Shown: positions 8,802-18,740, counted from the first letter of the stretch. The stretch: DNA of 64,000 bases from Pseudomonas putida (GCF_001636055.1 NZ_CP011789.1:2294001-2358000); one strand, 5' to 3'. Program-made: numbers and translations. The notes: generated by a model from the letters alone, not told the origin.

Positions 8802-11194
8802 CCCGTCCGGAGAATTTCAACATGCCCCACCACAAGGACAAGGCCACCCTGCTCGAGCGGCTGATCTTCAACAACCGCCCCGTGGTCATCGCCCTGTGCG
8901 TGCTGGTGAGCATCTTCCTGTTCTGGCAGGCCACGCAGATTCGCCCCTCCACCAGCTTCGAGAAGATGATCCCGCTGCAGCACCCGTTCATCGAACAGAT
9001 GATGGAGCACCGCAATGACCTGGCCAACCTCGGCAACACCGTGCGCATTTCGGTCGAGGCGGTCAACGGCGACATCTTCGACAAGGACTACATGGAGACC
9101 CTGCGCCAGATCCACGACGAGGTGTTCTACATCCCCGGCGTCGACCGTGCCGGGCTGAAGTCGTTGTGGAGCCCGAGCGTGCGCTGGAGCGAGGTGACCG
9201 AGGAGGGTTTCTCCGGCGGCGAGGTCATCCCCAACACCTACAATGGCTCGCAGGACAGCCTCGACACCTTGCGTGACAACGTGCTCAAGTCTGGCCAGGT
9301 CGGGCGCCTGGTGGCCAACAACTTCAAGTCGAGCATCGTCGACATTCCGCTGCTGGAAAACTTCCCCGACCCACAAGACCCGGGCAAGCTGACCAAGCTG
9401 GACTACCAGAAATTCTCCCACCAACTGGAAGAGAAGATCCGCGACAAGTTCCAGGCGCAGAACCCGAACGTGAAGATCCACATCGTCGGCTTCGCCAAGA
9501 AGGTCGGTGACCTGATCGACGGCCTGGTGATGGTGGCGATGTTCTTCGGGGTTGCGCTGGTCATCACCTGGGCGTTGCTGTACTGGTTCACCTGGTGCAT
9601 TCGCAGCACCATCGCCGTGCTCATCACCACGCTGGTGGCGGTGGTATGGCAGCTAGGGCTGATGCATGCGGTCGGCTTCGGCCTCGATCCTTACTCGATG
9701 CTGGTGCCGTTCCTGATCTTCGCCATCGGTATCTCCCACGGGGTGCAGAAGATCAACGGCATCGCCTTGCAGTCCAGCGATGCCGACAACGCCCTGACCG
9801 CAGCGCGGCGCACCTTCCGCCAGTTGTTCCTGCCGGGGATGATCGCCATCCTCGCTGACGCCGTGGGCTTCATCACCTTGCTGATCATCGACATTGGCGT
9901 GATCCGCGAACTGGCCATCGGGGCCTCGATCGGTGTGGCGGTCATCGTCTTCACCAACCTGATCCTGCTGCCGGTCGCGATCAGCTACGTCGGCATCAGC
10001 CAGAAGGCCATCGCCCGCAGCAAGAAGGACGCGGTCTGCGAGCACCCGTTCTGGCGCCTGCTGTCGAACTTCGCCAGCCCCAAGGTGGCACCGGTGTCGA
10101 TCGCGCTCGCGCTGGTCGCCTTTGCCGGCGGTCTCTGGTACAGCCAGAACCTGAAGATCGGCGACCTCGACCAGGGCGCGCCGGAGCTGCGTCCGGATTC
10201 GCGCTACAACCAGGACAACAGCTTCATCATCAACAACTACTCGACCAGTTCGGATGTGCTGGTGATCATGGTCAAGACCCCGGCAGAGAGCTGCTCGATC
10301 CACTCGACCATGGCGCCGATCGACGAGCTGATGTGGACCATGGACAACACGCCGGGCGTGCAGTCGACCATCTCCCTGGTGACCGTGTCCAAGCAGGTCA
10401 TCAAGGGCATGAACGAGGGCAGCCTGAAGTGGGAGACCCTCTCGCGCAACCCGGACATCCTCAACAACTCCATCGCCCGCGCAGACGGCCTGTACAACGC
10501 CGACTGCTCGTTGGCACCGGTGCTGGTGTTCCTCAACGACCACAAGGCCGAGACCCTCGAGCGCGTCACCACGGCGGCCAAGGCCTTTGCCGATGCGCAC
10601 AACAAGGAAGGCCTGCAGTTCCTCATGGCGGCCGGTAACGCCGGCATCGAGGCGGCCACCAACGAGGTGATCAAGTCGGCCGAGCTGACCATCCTGATCC
10701 TGGTGTACATCTGCGTGGCGGTGATGTGCATGATCACCTTCCGCTCCTTCGCCGCCACCCTGTGCATCGTTCTGCCGCTGGTCCTGACCTCGGTACTGGG
10801 CAACGCGCTGATGGCGTTCATGGGCATTGGCGTGAAGGTCGCGACGCTACCAGTGGTCGCCCTCGGCGTGGGCATCGGTGTGGACTACGGCATCTACATC
10901 TACAGCCGTCTGGAAAGCTTCCTGCGTGCGGGCCTGCCGCTGCAGGAAGCCTATTACGAGACCCTGCGCTCCACCGGCAAGGCGGTGCTGTTCACCGGCC
11001 TGTGCCTGGCGATCGGCGTGTGCACCTGGATCTTCTCGGCGATCAAGTTCCAGGCCGACATGGGCCTGATGCTGACCTTCATGCTGCTGTGGAACATGTT
11101 CGGCGCGTTGTGGCTGCTGCCGGCGCTGGCACGGTTCCTGATCAAGCCCGAGAAGATGGTGGGCAAGGAGGGGGGCTCGATCTTCGCCCATTGA
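8798..11194 (+). CDS. MMPL/RND-superfamily transporter
   Basis: Integral membrane protein of 798 residues with the twofold RND/MMPL layout: one N-terminal helix (about 30-47), a large periplasmic loop, five helices (about 240-400), then a second helix, loop and helix bundle. Conserved polar positions of the family appear as GISHGVQKI in the first half and GVGIGVDYGIYIYSRL in the second. Such proteins export lipids or hydrophobic compounds using the proton gradient. The start overlaps the YCF48-like gene (ATGA). An in-frame ATG at 8822 is an alternative start. The two genes form a unit, but the usual DUF1302/DUF1329 neighbours are absent here. Confidence 0.9.
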   Translation: MTRPENFNMPHHKDKATLLERLIFNNRPVVIALCVLVSIFLFWQATQIRPSTSFEKMIPLQHPFIEQMMEHRNDLANLGNTVRISVEAVNGDIFDKDYMETLRQIHDEVFYIPGVDRAGLKSLWSPSVRWSEVTEEGFSGGEVIPNTYNGSQDSLDTLRDNVLKSGQVGRLVANNFKSSIVDIPLLENFPDPQDPGKLTKLDYQKFSHQLEEKIRDKFQAQNPNVKIHIVGFAKKVGDLIDGLVMVAMFFGVALVITWALLYWFTWCIRSTIAVLITTLVAVVWQLGLMHAVGFGLDPYSMLVPFLIFAIGISHGVQKINGIALQSSDADNALTAARRTFRQLFLPGMIAILADAVGFITLLIIDIGVIRELAIGASIGVAVIVFTNLILLPVAISYVGISQKAIARSKKDAVCEHPFWRLLSNFASPKVAPVSIALALVAFAGGLWYSQNLKIGDLDQGAPELRPDSRYNQDNSFIINNYSTSSDVLVIMVKTPAESCSIHSTMAPIDELMWTMDNTPGVQSTISLVTVSKQVIKGMNEGSLKWETLSRNPDILNNSIARADGLYNADCSLAPVLVFLNDHKAETLERVTTAAKAFADAHNKEGLQFLMAAGNAGIEAATNEVIKSAELTILILVYICVAVMCMITFRSFAATLCIVLPLVLTSVLGNALMAFMGIGVKVATLPVVALGVGIGVDYGIYIYSRLESFLRAGLPLQEAYYETLRSTGKAVLFTGLCLAIGVCTWIFSAIKFQADMGLMLTFMLLWNMFGALWLLPALARFLIKPEKMVGKEGGSIFAH

Positions 11195-11211
11195 GGAAAC
11201 TGACGCCATTC

Positions 11212-11242
11212 GTGCAGGAGCGGCGCAAGGCCGCTCCTGCAC
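11212..11242 (+). terminator. hairpin after MMPL transporter gene
   Basis: Perfect 13-bp stem (11212-11224 with 11230-11242) and a 5-nt GCAAG loop, 17 nt after the stop codon. Only a short T run follows (AGTTTC), so it may be a REP-like hairpin working as a weak terminator. Confidence 0.6.
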
Positions 11243-11307
11243 AGTTTCAAGGCCTCTTGCAGTGATCCGAAGATATAATGGCCACCTTCCTACCCCAAGG
11301 TGCACCC

Positions 11308-11598
11308 ATGCCCCCTCTCGTAACCGCCCTGCAAACCTGCGACATGCTCCTGATCGACGGCCTGCACGCCTTCGAATTCACCTGCGACAGCTCTGGCCTC
11401 ACCATCGAATGCATGGACGGGCGCCAGTTGCGCCGCTGGAGCTTCACCCCCGAACAGATCGCCGCTGCGCGGGCAGAGGGGAACGATTGGCTGCTCGACG
11501 ATGCCCAAGCAGAACACCGTCTAGTCTTGATGAGTGCGTTTCGCGCCCCGGAAGATGACGAAGATGAAGCTGACCTCCAAGAGCCTGCTGACCGCTAG
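11308..11598 (+). CDS. small DUF5629-like protein
   Basis: Acidic 96-residue protein starting MPPLVTALQTCDMLLIDGLHAFEF and ending in a Glu/Asp-rich tail. It resembles the Pseudomonas-restricted DUF5629 family as I remember it; function unknown, no membrane segment. The ATG at 11308 has AAGGTG 6-11 nt upstream; the ATG at 11278 lacks a good ribosome site. Its 3' end overlaps the start of the lactonase-like gene by about 35 nt in another frame, which suggests coupling. Confidence 0.7.
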   Translation: MPPLVTALQTCDMLLIDGLHAFEFTCDSSGLTIECMDGRQLRRWSFTPEQIAAARAEGNDWLLDDAQAEHRLVLMSAFRAPEDDEDEADLQEPADR

Positions 11599-12694
11599 TC
11601 TGATGAGCCTGTCGATCCACACCCAGGCTGCCACCTTGCTGGTCGGCAGTTACACCGAAGGTGCCAGCCAAGGCATCTACCGTTATCAATTCGACCCGCG
11701 CAGTGGCCAGATCGCCACACCAGCCCAGCAGGTGGTCAAGGCTGTCAGCCCGTCCTGGCTGGTACTGTCTGCCGACCAGCGTCAACTGTTCGCGGTGAAC
11801 GAGACGCCCGCGGGCCACATCAGCAGCTTTGGCGTGAGTGGCAAAGGCGAGATAACGCCGCTGAACCAGGTCGCCAGCCTGGGCGATGAACCGACCCACG
11901 CCAGCCTCAGTCACGACCAGCGCTACCTGTTCGTCGCCAACTACGCCGTGGCGCCCGATCCTGGCGGTAGCCTGGTGGTGGTCCCGGTGGCGCGCGACGG
12001 CAAGCTCAAGGCGGTGCTACAGCAGTTGCGCCATGCCCCGAGCAAGGTCAATCCCGAGCGCCAGACCGGTGCCCATGTGCACTCGGTGGTCCAGTCGCCC
12101 GATGGGCGCCACCTGTATGCCAGTGACCTGGGCGCCGACAAGGTGTTCATCTACCGCTACGACGGTGCCAGTGCCGACCGGCCGCTGAGCCCGGCGATAC
12201 CCGCATTCGTCACCTTGCCGCCAGGCAGCGGGCCACGGCATCTGCTGTTCGATGCCAAAGGACGGCATGCCTACCTCACGCTGGAAATGAGTGCCGAGGT
12301 GGTGGCCTTCGACGTTCTGGACGGTGCGTTGCTCGAGCGTCAGCGCCTGCCGTTGGCCGACAGCACCGAACCTGCCGCCAAGGCCGCGGGCGGCCTGCAC
12401 TTGTCCGCCGATGGACGTTTCCTGTACGTCAGCAACCGCGGCAGCGCCAACCAGATCGTGGTCTACGCCGTGGGTAAGGACGACGGCCAGTTGACCTTGC
12501 TGCAGCGTCGCTCGGTGGAAGGCGATCATCCCCGGGAATTCACCCTGGATCCAAGCGGCAACTTCCTGCTGGTGGCCAACCAGAAGAGCAACCAGATCGT
12601 GGTCATGCGCCGTGATCCGCGTAGCGGCAAGCTTGGCGAAACGGTGCAAACGTTGCCCCAGGATGCACCTTCGGACCTGAAGTTTCTCGATTGA
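11564..12694 (+). CDS. secreted lactonase-family beta-propeller
   Basis: A protein of 376 residues from the ATG at 11564, with an N-terminal signal peptide (MKLTSKSLLTASLMSLSIHT, cleavage after TQA). It is a seven-bladed propeller of the 6-phosphogluconolactonase (Pgl/YbhE-like) type: LLVGSYTEGASQGIYRY near the mature start, then SPDGRHLYASDLGADKVFIY, GSGPRHLLF, SADGRFLYVSNRG and a final HPREFTLDPSGNFLLVANQ. Homologues hydrolyse sugar lactones. Because of the export signal, 6-phosphogluconate is an unlikely substrate. GGAAG lies about 9 nt before this ATG; the ATG at 11555 sits too close to it. Confidence 0.85.
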   Translation: MKLTSKSLLTASLMSLSIHTQAATLLVGSYTEGASQGIYRYQFDPRSGQIATPAQQVVKAVSPSWLVLSADQRQLFAVNETPAGHISSFGVSGKGEITPLNQVASLGDEPTHASLSHDQRYLFVANYAVAPDPGGSLVVVPVARDGKLKAVLQQLRHAPSKVNPERQTGAHVHSVVQSPDGRHLYASDLGADKVFIYRYDGASADRPLSPAIPAFVTLPPGSGPRHLLFDAKGRHAYLTLEMSAEVVAFDVLDGALLERQRLPLADSTEPAAKAAGGLHLSADGRFLYVSNRGSANQIVVYAVGKDDGQLTLLQRRSVEGDHPREFTLDPSGNFLLVANQKSNQIVVMRRDPRSGKLGETVQTLPQDAPSDLKFLD

Positions 12695-12815
12695 CTATCA
12701 ATCGGCTTGATAATCGCTACTGCTGCAATGAATTTCAGCCAAGCGCCTCGTCGGCGTAAGTTTGACCCAAGGCCCAAGAGGGCCACTGTCAAACAGCGAA
12801 GACGAGGACACACCG

Positions 12816-12995
12816 ATGAACTTCAATCTCTTCCCGGTCATTGCCGCTTCTGCCATTTCCGCTTCCGTCGTACTGCCGGTTCATGCCCAGTCGGAAAGCC
12901 GCGGCAAAACTGTCGAAACCCACAGCTACACCGAACAGTACCTGCGCCAGAGTGCCCATTTCCACGCAGCCCTGAGTGCCAAGCACAGCAGCTGA
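12816..12995 (+). CDS. short secreted peptide of unknown function
   Basis: A 59-residue open frame with a signal peptide (MNFNLFPVIAASAISASVVL, cleavage after VHA) and a polar mature part of about 36 residues rich in His, Ser and Thr. GAGGAC lies 8-13 nt before the ATG. The cleavable signal and good codon use suggest a real gene, but I do not recognise the family. It is followed by a REP pair. Confidence 0.65.
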   Translation: MNFNLFPVIAASAISASVVLPVHAQSESRGKTVETHSYTEQYLRQSAHFHAALSAKHSS

Positions 12996-13014
12996 TCGAC
13001 CCCTGACAGGTTTT

Positions 13015-13100
13015 TGTGGGAGCGGGCTTGCTTGCGAAGCAGTCACCACGGTGCCATGGCACCGACTCCGCCGGTGTTTGCGAGCAAGCCTACTCCCACA
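13015..13100. repeat. paired REP element
   Basis: Left arm 13015-13038 and right arm 13077-13100 are imperfect inverted copies of the REP sequence, with a small palindrome (GTGCCATGGCAC) between them. It lies between two convergent genes. Confidence 0.8.
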
Positions 13101-13121
13101 GAAACCTGGTCAATGGGTTTT

Positions 13122-13715
13122 TCAGCGGGCCATGATCGCCTTGAACAGGTCCGATGCCAGCCATCCCTGCAACCAGCTCCGCACCCGCGGATAAGCCGCC
13201 TCGGCGAACCACTGAGGTTCGACCCCGGCGAACTGGCGCAGCAATGGCAGCAACGCGGCATCAGTCAGGCTTGGGTGGTCCGCCAGCAGGAAAGGCCTGT
13301 TTTCGAGCAGGCCTTCGAGCTCCGCCAGCCAGGCTTCGGCCTGCTGGCGGTAATGCTCGCGTGAATGCTCCGGGTAGCGCTCGGCGTATTTGTACAGGTT
13401 GACCTGCGCCTTGAAATCCCGGTCATTGCGCGCGATCAGCGCTTCCCCCCGTTCAGCCGCCAGTGGATCGGCCAGCAGCCGCCAGTCTTGCGGGTCGTCC
13501 TGCGCCAGCGCCCAGCGCATGATGTCCAGACTCTCCTCCAGCACCCGTTCCCCGGTATCGAGCACCGGCACCGTGCCTTTGGGCGACAGGGCCAGCAGTT
13601 CGGCCGGCTTGTCCTTGAGCGCCACCTCGCGAACTTCCACGTCACAGCCTGCATAACGCAGGGCCAGGCGCGCACGCATGGCCCAGGGGCAACGGCGGAA
13701 TGAATAGAGGATCAC
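13122..13715 (-). CDS. glutathione S-transferase-like protein
   Basis: Protein of 197 residues with a thioredoxin-like N-terminal domain (MILYSFRRCPWAMRARLAL, then GTVPVLDTGERVLEESLDIM, the glutathione-binding VPVL/ES pattern) and an all-helical C-terminal domain from about residue 85. The CPWA tetrapeptide at residues 9-12 occupies the active-site position, so a Cys-type GST (Omega or Grx2-like) is possible. The GTG start at 13715 overlaps the sbcC stop (GTGA), so it is the last gene of an sbcD-sbcC-gst run. Confidence 0.86.
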   Translation of the reverse strand: MILYSFRRCPWAMRARLALRYAGCDVEVREVALKDKPAELLALSPKGTVPVLDTGERVLEESLDIMRWALAQDDPQDWRLLADPLAAERGEALIARNDRDFKAQVNLYKYAERYPEHSREHYRQQAEAWLAELEGLLENRPFLLADHPSLTDAALLPLLRQFAGVEPQWFAEAAYPRVRSWLQGWLASDLFKAIMAR

Positions 13716-16700
13716 CCGCAGACCTCGACATCGCTCAGGCCATTGCCCTGGCGGCGTACCTGGATCTGCACCGGAATGCGCTCATGCATCTCCTGCACGT
13801 GGGAAATCACCGCGACCTTGCGCCCCTGGGCCTGCAGGCCGTCGAGCGCGTCCATGGCCAGCTGCAACGACTCGGGGTCCAGGCTGCCGAAGCCTTCGTC
13901 GATGAACAGCGACTCGATGCGCAGGGTGCTCGAGGCCATCGACGCCAGCCCCAGTGCCAGTGCCAGCGAGACCAGGAAGGTCTCACCGCCCGACAGCGAG
14001 TGCACCGAGCGCAGTTCGTCGCCCATCTCGGTGTCCAGCACCAGCAGGCCGAGGGCGCTGCCGCCGCGCTTGAGACGATAGCGTCGGGCCAACTGGCGCA
14101 ACTGATTGTTGGCGTGGTGCAGCAGCAGGTCGAGGTTGTAGCCCTGGGCGATCTTGCGGAACACATCGCCTGAGGCCGAGCCGATCAGGTCATTGAGCCG
14201 GCCCCAGCGCTGGCGCTCGCCACGGGCCTTGTCGATGTCGTCGGCGAGTGCCTGGTGCGCCTGCTGGCGACGCTGGTCGTCGGCCTGTTGGGCGCGCAGT
14301 TCGGCGCAGTGCTGTTCGTGGATGGCCAATTGCTCGCGCAGTTCGCCAAGGCTCTGCTGCAGGTCTTCGGCCGACGCCTGGACGGCCGAATCGGCGCTGT
14401 GCTGTTGCAGGCGCTGTTCGCGCTCGTGCAGCAGCACCCGCGCCTGCTCGACGGCCTTGTCGGCTTCCTGCAGGTGCTGGCGCAGCGCGCTGACGGCGGC
14501 GTCGTCGATGGCCAGCAGGCGCTCCAGACCAACGTCGTCCAACTCAGAGTGCTCGGCGCGCCATTGGGCGATGTCGCTGTGCAGTTGCTGGTGTTCCTGT
14601 TCCAGTGCCTGCTGGCGATTGCCGTTGGCCTTGAGCTCACTGGCCAACTGCACGCCTTGGGTGCGCAGCGTCTGCAGGTGTTGTGCGGTATCGGCGTCGA
14701 GCGCCCGTGCCTGCTCCAGTTGCGCGTCCATATGCTGTTGCCAGGCTTCGGCGCTGGGCTGTTCGCCGAGCAACTCGGCCAGCGCGGCCTGGGCCTGCTG
14801 TCGCTGGGCCTCGAGGGCGGCGAGTTGCTGGCGCAATTGTTCCTGGGTGTCCAGCCGTGCTTGATGCTGATCGCGCAGCTTGTCCAGCTGTAGCTGGCGC
14901 GCCTGCTGTTCTTCCTGTTCGTCCTTGCGCTGTTCGAGCTGCTGCAGGCGCTGGGTGATCTGCTGGTCGAGGGCGACGAAAGCGTGGGTCGGGTCGTCGC
15001 TCAGGGCCTTGAGCACGTCGTCCGGCAGTACGCTGGCGAGGTCCTTCAGCCCTTGTTCCAGTTGTTGCTCGTCGTTGGCCAAGGCCTGGTGCTGTTGCTC
15101 CAGATGGCGCTGGGCCTGTTGCTGGGCCTCCTGCGCCGCCTGCAACTGCTGGGTGAGGCGGGCGGCGTCCTTTTGCAGGGCGAGCAGGGCGCTCTGGCGC
15201 TTCTCGTCCTTGCCGATTTCCTCGTCCAGGCGCCGCAGCTGGCTGTCGAGCCAGGCGCTGCGAGCCTTGTCGTCCTGCGGTGCCAGGGCTGGCCACAGAC
15301 TGTGGGCCTGCACCTGTGCGACCAAGGGCTGCAGCTGTTCGCCGAGTTGCTGTTGCTGCTGTTGGAAATCCTTGAGCTGGGCGTTGACCACGCCCAACTG
15401 GGTGCGCAGCTCCACCAGCTGACCGTTGAGGGCCTCGACCTGTTGCTGCGCGGCCTCTTCTTCGGCCTGGTCATGGCGGCCGAGGCTCTGCAACAGCGCT
15501 TCGGGCTGGTGGAACGGATGCTCGGCGCTGCCGCAAACCGGGCAGGGTTCGCCGTCGCGCAGTTGGCCGCGCAATTCTTCGACGCTGGTGTTGCGCGCCA
15601 GGCGTTGGCGATCGAGCAACTGGCGAGTGAGGGCGAGCGCCTGTTCTGCCGTTTCCAGCCGGGCCTTGGCCGATGTGCCGTCGCTGATCAGTTGCTGGCG
15701 CTGCTGCATGGCCTGTTGCTGCCGCTCACGCAGGGCGTCGAGCTGCTGGCGCAGTTCCATCTCGCGACCGTGCAGGCGCGACAGTTCCTCGACAGCACGC
15801 TGCTGCTTGCGGTTGTCCTGCAGCATGCCGCCGAGCAAGTCGATCTGTTCGGCCAGGGCCTGGCGTTCGGCCTTGGCTTCGCGGAACAGCAGTTCGAAAC
15901 TGTCGCGCTGGGTTTGCAGCTGGGTATTGGCCTGGCTGGCCTGCGCCTGCAAGCCTGGCAGTTCTTCGCGACCCTTGGCCAGACGACCGCCGATCAGCAT
16001 CACCTGCTTGAGCTGCGGCAGGTAGGCCTGCCAGGCATTGGCCAGGCCCGCCAGGTGTTGGCTGTCGGCCAGCGCGGTGTCGATCAGGGCCAGTTGTTCC
16101 AGGCTGCGCTGCTGGTTCTGTTCCAACTGCTGCAGGTGCTGCTGGCTTTCGGCAAGGTCCTGCTCAGCCTGCTGGCAGGCCGAGTGCTGTTTTGCCAGGT
16201 CCTGGTCGAGGCGGGCGAGGCCGTCCTGGGCGGCAAAGGCCTGGCGCAGGCGGGGAGCGTTCTCGCTGTGCTGCGCCTGGCATTGCGTGAGCGCGTCGCG
16301 TGCCGCGAGCTGCGCCTGTTCCAGTTCGCCGGTACGGGTGTGCAGTTCGGTCTGCTGGCGTACCTGCTCGGCGATTTCGGCGGCCAGCGGCGTGAGCTGG
16401 GCGGCCAGGGCCAGCTGACGGTGGAACTGATGGCGCTGCGGGGCCAGGCGCTCCAGGCGTTGCAGGTCGATGCGCTGCTCGCTGAGCTGTGCGCTGGCGT
16501 GCTCGGCGGCCTTGAGCGCTTCACTGGCTTCGGCGTGTTGGGCCAGCAGGCGCTGTTGTTCGCTGAGCCAGGCGCACTGTTGTTCAAGCTGCCGCTCGCG
16601 CGCCTGTTCGCCCTTGAAGTGCTGTTGCGCCTGCTCCAGGCGCAGGTCAAGTTCGGCACGGGCCTCGGCAGCCAGCGGCAGCAGGTGGCTGGCGCGCTCC

Positions 16701-17356
16701 TCAAGATCCTTGAGCGCGTCAAAGGCCTCGCGCGAGCGGGTGAAGGCGCGCTGCCCCAGGCGGGTATAGATGGCCGTGTTGGTGAGCTTTTCCAGCAGTT
16801 CGCTACGTTCGCGATCGTCGGCCTTGAGGAAGGCTCCGAACTCACTCTGGGCCAGCATCACCGCACGGGTGAACTGCTCGAAATTCAGCCCCAGGCGTGC
16901 TTCGGCCAGTTGCTTGTATTCGTTCTTGCCGCTGGCCAGCAGTTGTTCGCCGTCCAGGTCGTAGAAGCTCTGGCGGCTGTGCTGCAATTTGCCGTTGGCC
17001 TTGTCACGCGCTCGGTTGGCTTCCCAGCGGGCGCGGTAGCGCTTGCCATCGATGCCGACGAAATCGACCTCGGCAAAGCCGCTGCCGGTGCCGCGGCGCA
17101 ACAGGTTGCGCGGATCGGAGGTAGGGATTTCGCCGTCGGCGTCCGGCACTTTGGCTTCGCGGCCGATCTCGTTCAGACGTGGCACCGTACCGAACAGCGC
17201 CAGGCACAGGGCGTCCAGCAGGGTGCTCTTGCCTGCGCCGGTCGGGCCGGTGATGGCGAACAACCCGGCGCTGGCCAAGGGCTCGGCAGTGAAGTCGATG
17301 TCGATGGGGCCGGCCAGGGAGGCAAGGTTCTTCAGGCGGATGGCCAGGATCTTCAT
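13712..17356 (-). CDS. sbcC: exonuclease subunit SbcC
   Basis: ATPase subunit of the SbcCD (Rad50/Mre11-type) nuclease, which opens DNA hairpins and degrades double-stranded ends. Its 1214 residues contain an N-terminal Walker A GPTGAGKST (37-45), long coiled coils rich in Gln and Glu, a central CPVC zinc hook (605-608) that pairs two molecules, and a C-terminal ABC signature LSGGE with Walker B (FIDEGFGSLD). The start overlaps the sbcD stop by 4 nt. The enzyme matters for palindrome stability, which is relevant to the long palindromes elsewhere in this window. Confidence 0.97.
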   Translation of the reverse strand: MKILAIRLKNLASLAGPIDIDFTAEPLASAGLFAITGPTGAGKSTLLDALCLALFGTVPRLNEIGREAKVPDADGEIPTSDPRNLLRRGTGSGFAEVDFVGIDGKRYRARWEANRARDKANGKLQHSRQSFYDLDGEQLLASGKNEYKQLAEARLGLNFEQFTRAVMLAQSEFGAFLKADDRERSELLEKLTNTAIYTRLGQRAFTRSREAFDALKDLEERASHLLPLAAEARAELDLRLEQAQQHFKGEQARERQLEQQCAWLSEQQRLLAQHAEASEALKAAEHASAQLSEQRIDLQRLERLAPQRHQFHRQLALAAQLTPLAAEIAEQVRQQTELHTRTGELEQAQLAARDALTQCQAQHSENAPRLRQAFAAQDGLARLDQDLAKQHSACQQAEQDLAESQQHLQQLEQNQQRSLEQLALIDTALADSQHLAGLANAWQAYLPQLKQVMLIGGRLAKGREELPGLQAQASQANTQLQTQRDSFELLFREAKAERQALAEQIDLLGGMLQDNRKQQRAVEELSRLHGREMELRQQLDALRERQQQAMQQRQQLISDGTSAKARLETAEQALALTRQLLDRQRLARNTSVEELRGQLRDGEPCPVCGSAEHPFHQPEALLQSLGRHDQAEEEAAQQQVEALNGQLVELRTQLGVVNAQLKDFQQQQQQLGEQLQPLVAQVQAHSLWPALAPQDDKARSAWLDSQLRRLDEEIGKDEKRQSALLALQKDAARLTQQLQAAQEAQQQAQRHLEQQHQALANDEQQLEQGLKDLASVLPDDVLKALSDDPTHAFVALDQQITQRLQQLEQRKDEQEEQQARQLQLDKLRDQHQARLDTQEQLRQQLAALEAQRQQAQAALAELLGEQPSAEAWQQHMDAQLEQARALDADTAQHLQTLRTQGVQLASELKANGNRQQALEQEHQQLHSDIAQWRAEHSELDDVGLERLLAIDDAAVSALRQHLQEADKAVEQARVLLHEREQRLQQHSADSAVQASAEDLQQSLGELREQLAIHEQHCAELRAQQADDQRRQQAHQALADDIDKARGERQRWGRLNDLIGSASGDVFRKIAQGYNLDLLLHHANNQLRQLARRYRLKRGGSALGLLVLDTEMGDELRSVHSLSGGETFLVSLALALGLASMASSTLRIESLFIDEGFGSLDPESLQLAMDALDGLQAQGRKVAVISHVQEMHERIPVQIQVRRQGNGLSDVEVCG

Positions 17357-18588
17357 GGCTGCTCCTCCAGTTGCACGTCCTGCAGCAGCAGGGCGAAGTC
17401 GCTCAGGGTCTGTTCATCGACGGGGCTGCCGTAGGCCTGCTCCCAGGCGCGGCCGAACAGGTCCTGCGGGGTCATCTGCGACAGCTCGACGAAGGCCTGT
17501 GCGTCCTCGTCCTGAGCGTTGCGCCCAGCATATTCGGCGCTGATGCGCACCAGGCGCACTGCTTTGCCCTGCAGTGCGCTTTCGATCTGTTGGCGCAGGT
17601 CGGGCTGCGGTTCGTCCAGGCGTACCCGCACTTCCAGCCACGGCTGGCGGTTGGGGTCTTCGAGGAGGTCGATCACCGGCAGGTCGGCAAGCTGCTCGAG
17701 CAGTTCACCGAGCGGTGCCGGGCCCATGCGCTGCAAGGCCACGGCCCGCGGTACCAGGCGCGGTTCGACGCTGAGCAGCTCGGTGCCGTCCAGCTCGATC
17801 TCCAGTACCTGGTGCGGGTAGTTGATCTCGGCGAACGACAGCGGGATAGGCGCGCCGCTGTAGCGGATGCGGTTCTCCCGGTTGACCTTCTGTGGCTTGT
17901 GCAGGTGGCCCAGGGCGACATAACTGATGGCCTTGTCGAACAACCGCGCCGGCAGGGCTTCGGCGTTGCCGATGATCAGGCTGCGCTCGGAGTCTTCGGA
18001 AATCGAGCCGCCGGCCATGTGGGCGTGGCTGATGGCGATCAGCGCCTGGTCCTTCTTGCGCTTGCCAAGGGCGGCGGCGATCAGTTGCTGATGCACCTGG
18101 GTGATGCCTTGCAGGTAGTCATCGCCCAGTTGCGGGCCGGTGACTTCTGCCGGGCGCAGGAAGGGCAGGGCCAGACACCAGGCACAGACCTTGCCGCGGG
18201 CGTTGGTCAGCGGGATCAGCAGGCGTTCGGCGTCGAGCTGGCCTTCGTCGAGCCAGTGCACTCGGCCCAGGGCGTGAGTGCGCAGGCGGCGCATCAGGGC
18301 GGCGGGCAATTCGATGCGCGAGCCGGAGTCGTGATTGCCGGCGATCATCACGATGTCCAGCTTGGGCTGCTGTTCGTGGGCCTGGACGATGAAGTCGTAG
18401 AGGCGCTCCTGGGCTTTGACCGGTGGGTTGACCGTGTCGAAGATATCCCCGGCGATCAACAGCGCGTCGGGTTGGCGCAGGCGCAGCTGGCCGAGCAGCC
18501 AGTCGAGGAAGCAGGCGTGTTCGAAGTCGCGTTCCTGGCCGTGGAGGCTCTGGCCCAGGTGCCAGTCGGAGGTGTGAAACAGACGCAT
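17353..18588 (-). CDS. sbcD: exonuclease subunit SbcD
   Basis: Mre11-type nuclease partner of SbcC, 411 residues. The phosphodiesterase motifs are present in order: TSDWHLG (residues 6-12), GDIFD (47-51), GNHD (near 83-86), then a downstream SHAHMAGG and the GHLHKPQ motif. It supplies the metal-dependent 3'-5' exonuclease and hairpin endonuclease activity. The gene is first in the sbcD-sbcC-gst unit. Confidence 0.97.
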   Translation of the reverse strand: MRLFHTSDWHLGQSLHGQERDFEHACFLDWLLGQLRLRQPDALLIAGDIFDTVNPPVKAQERLYDFIVQAHEQQPKLDIVMIAGNHDSGSRIELPAALMRRLRTHALGRVHWLDEGQLDAERLLIPLTNARGKVCAWCLALPFLRPAEVTGPQLGDDYLQGITQVHQQLIAAALGKRKKDQALIAISHAHMAGGSISEDSERSLIIGNAEALPARLFDKAISYVALGHLHKPQKVNRENRIRYSGAPIPLSFAEINYPHQVLEIELDGTELLSVEPRLVPRAVALQRMGPAPLGELLEQLADLPVIDLLEDPNRQPWLEVRVRLDEPQPDLRQQIESALQGKAVRLVRISAEYAGRNAQDEDAQAFVELSQMTPQDLFGRAWEQAYGSPVDEQTLSDFALLLQDVQLEEQP

Positions 18589-18740
18589 GGAGGACCTGTT
18601 GGTGTCGAATCAAGCGAGCGGCCGGGGCTGCGCTTGAGATGGGGTCTCGGAGGGCGGGTATGGTAACCCAAGTGGCTGCGCAGGTTCGCTTTTGCTGTTG
18701 CTGCGAGGTCGCCAGGCGAGTGTTTGCGTAGAGGCTGATA

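Noticed and set aside
14984..17434. Long plus-strand frame of 816 codons opposite sbcC
   Set aside because: Antisense shadow of a coiled-coil gene: Leu/Gln/Ala-rich with no motif, while sbcC on the other strand has all family motifs.
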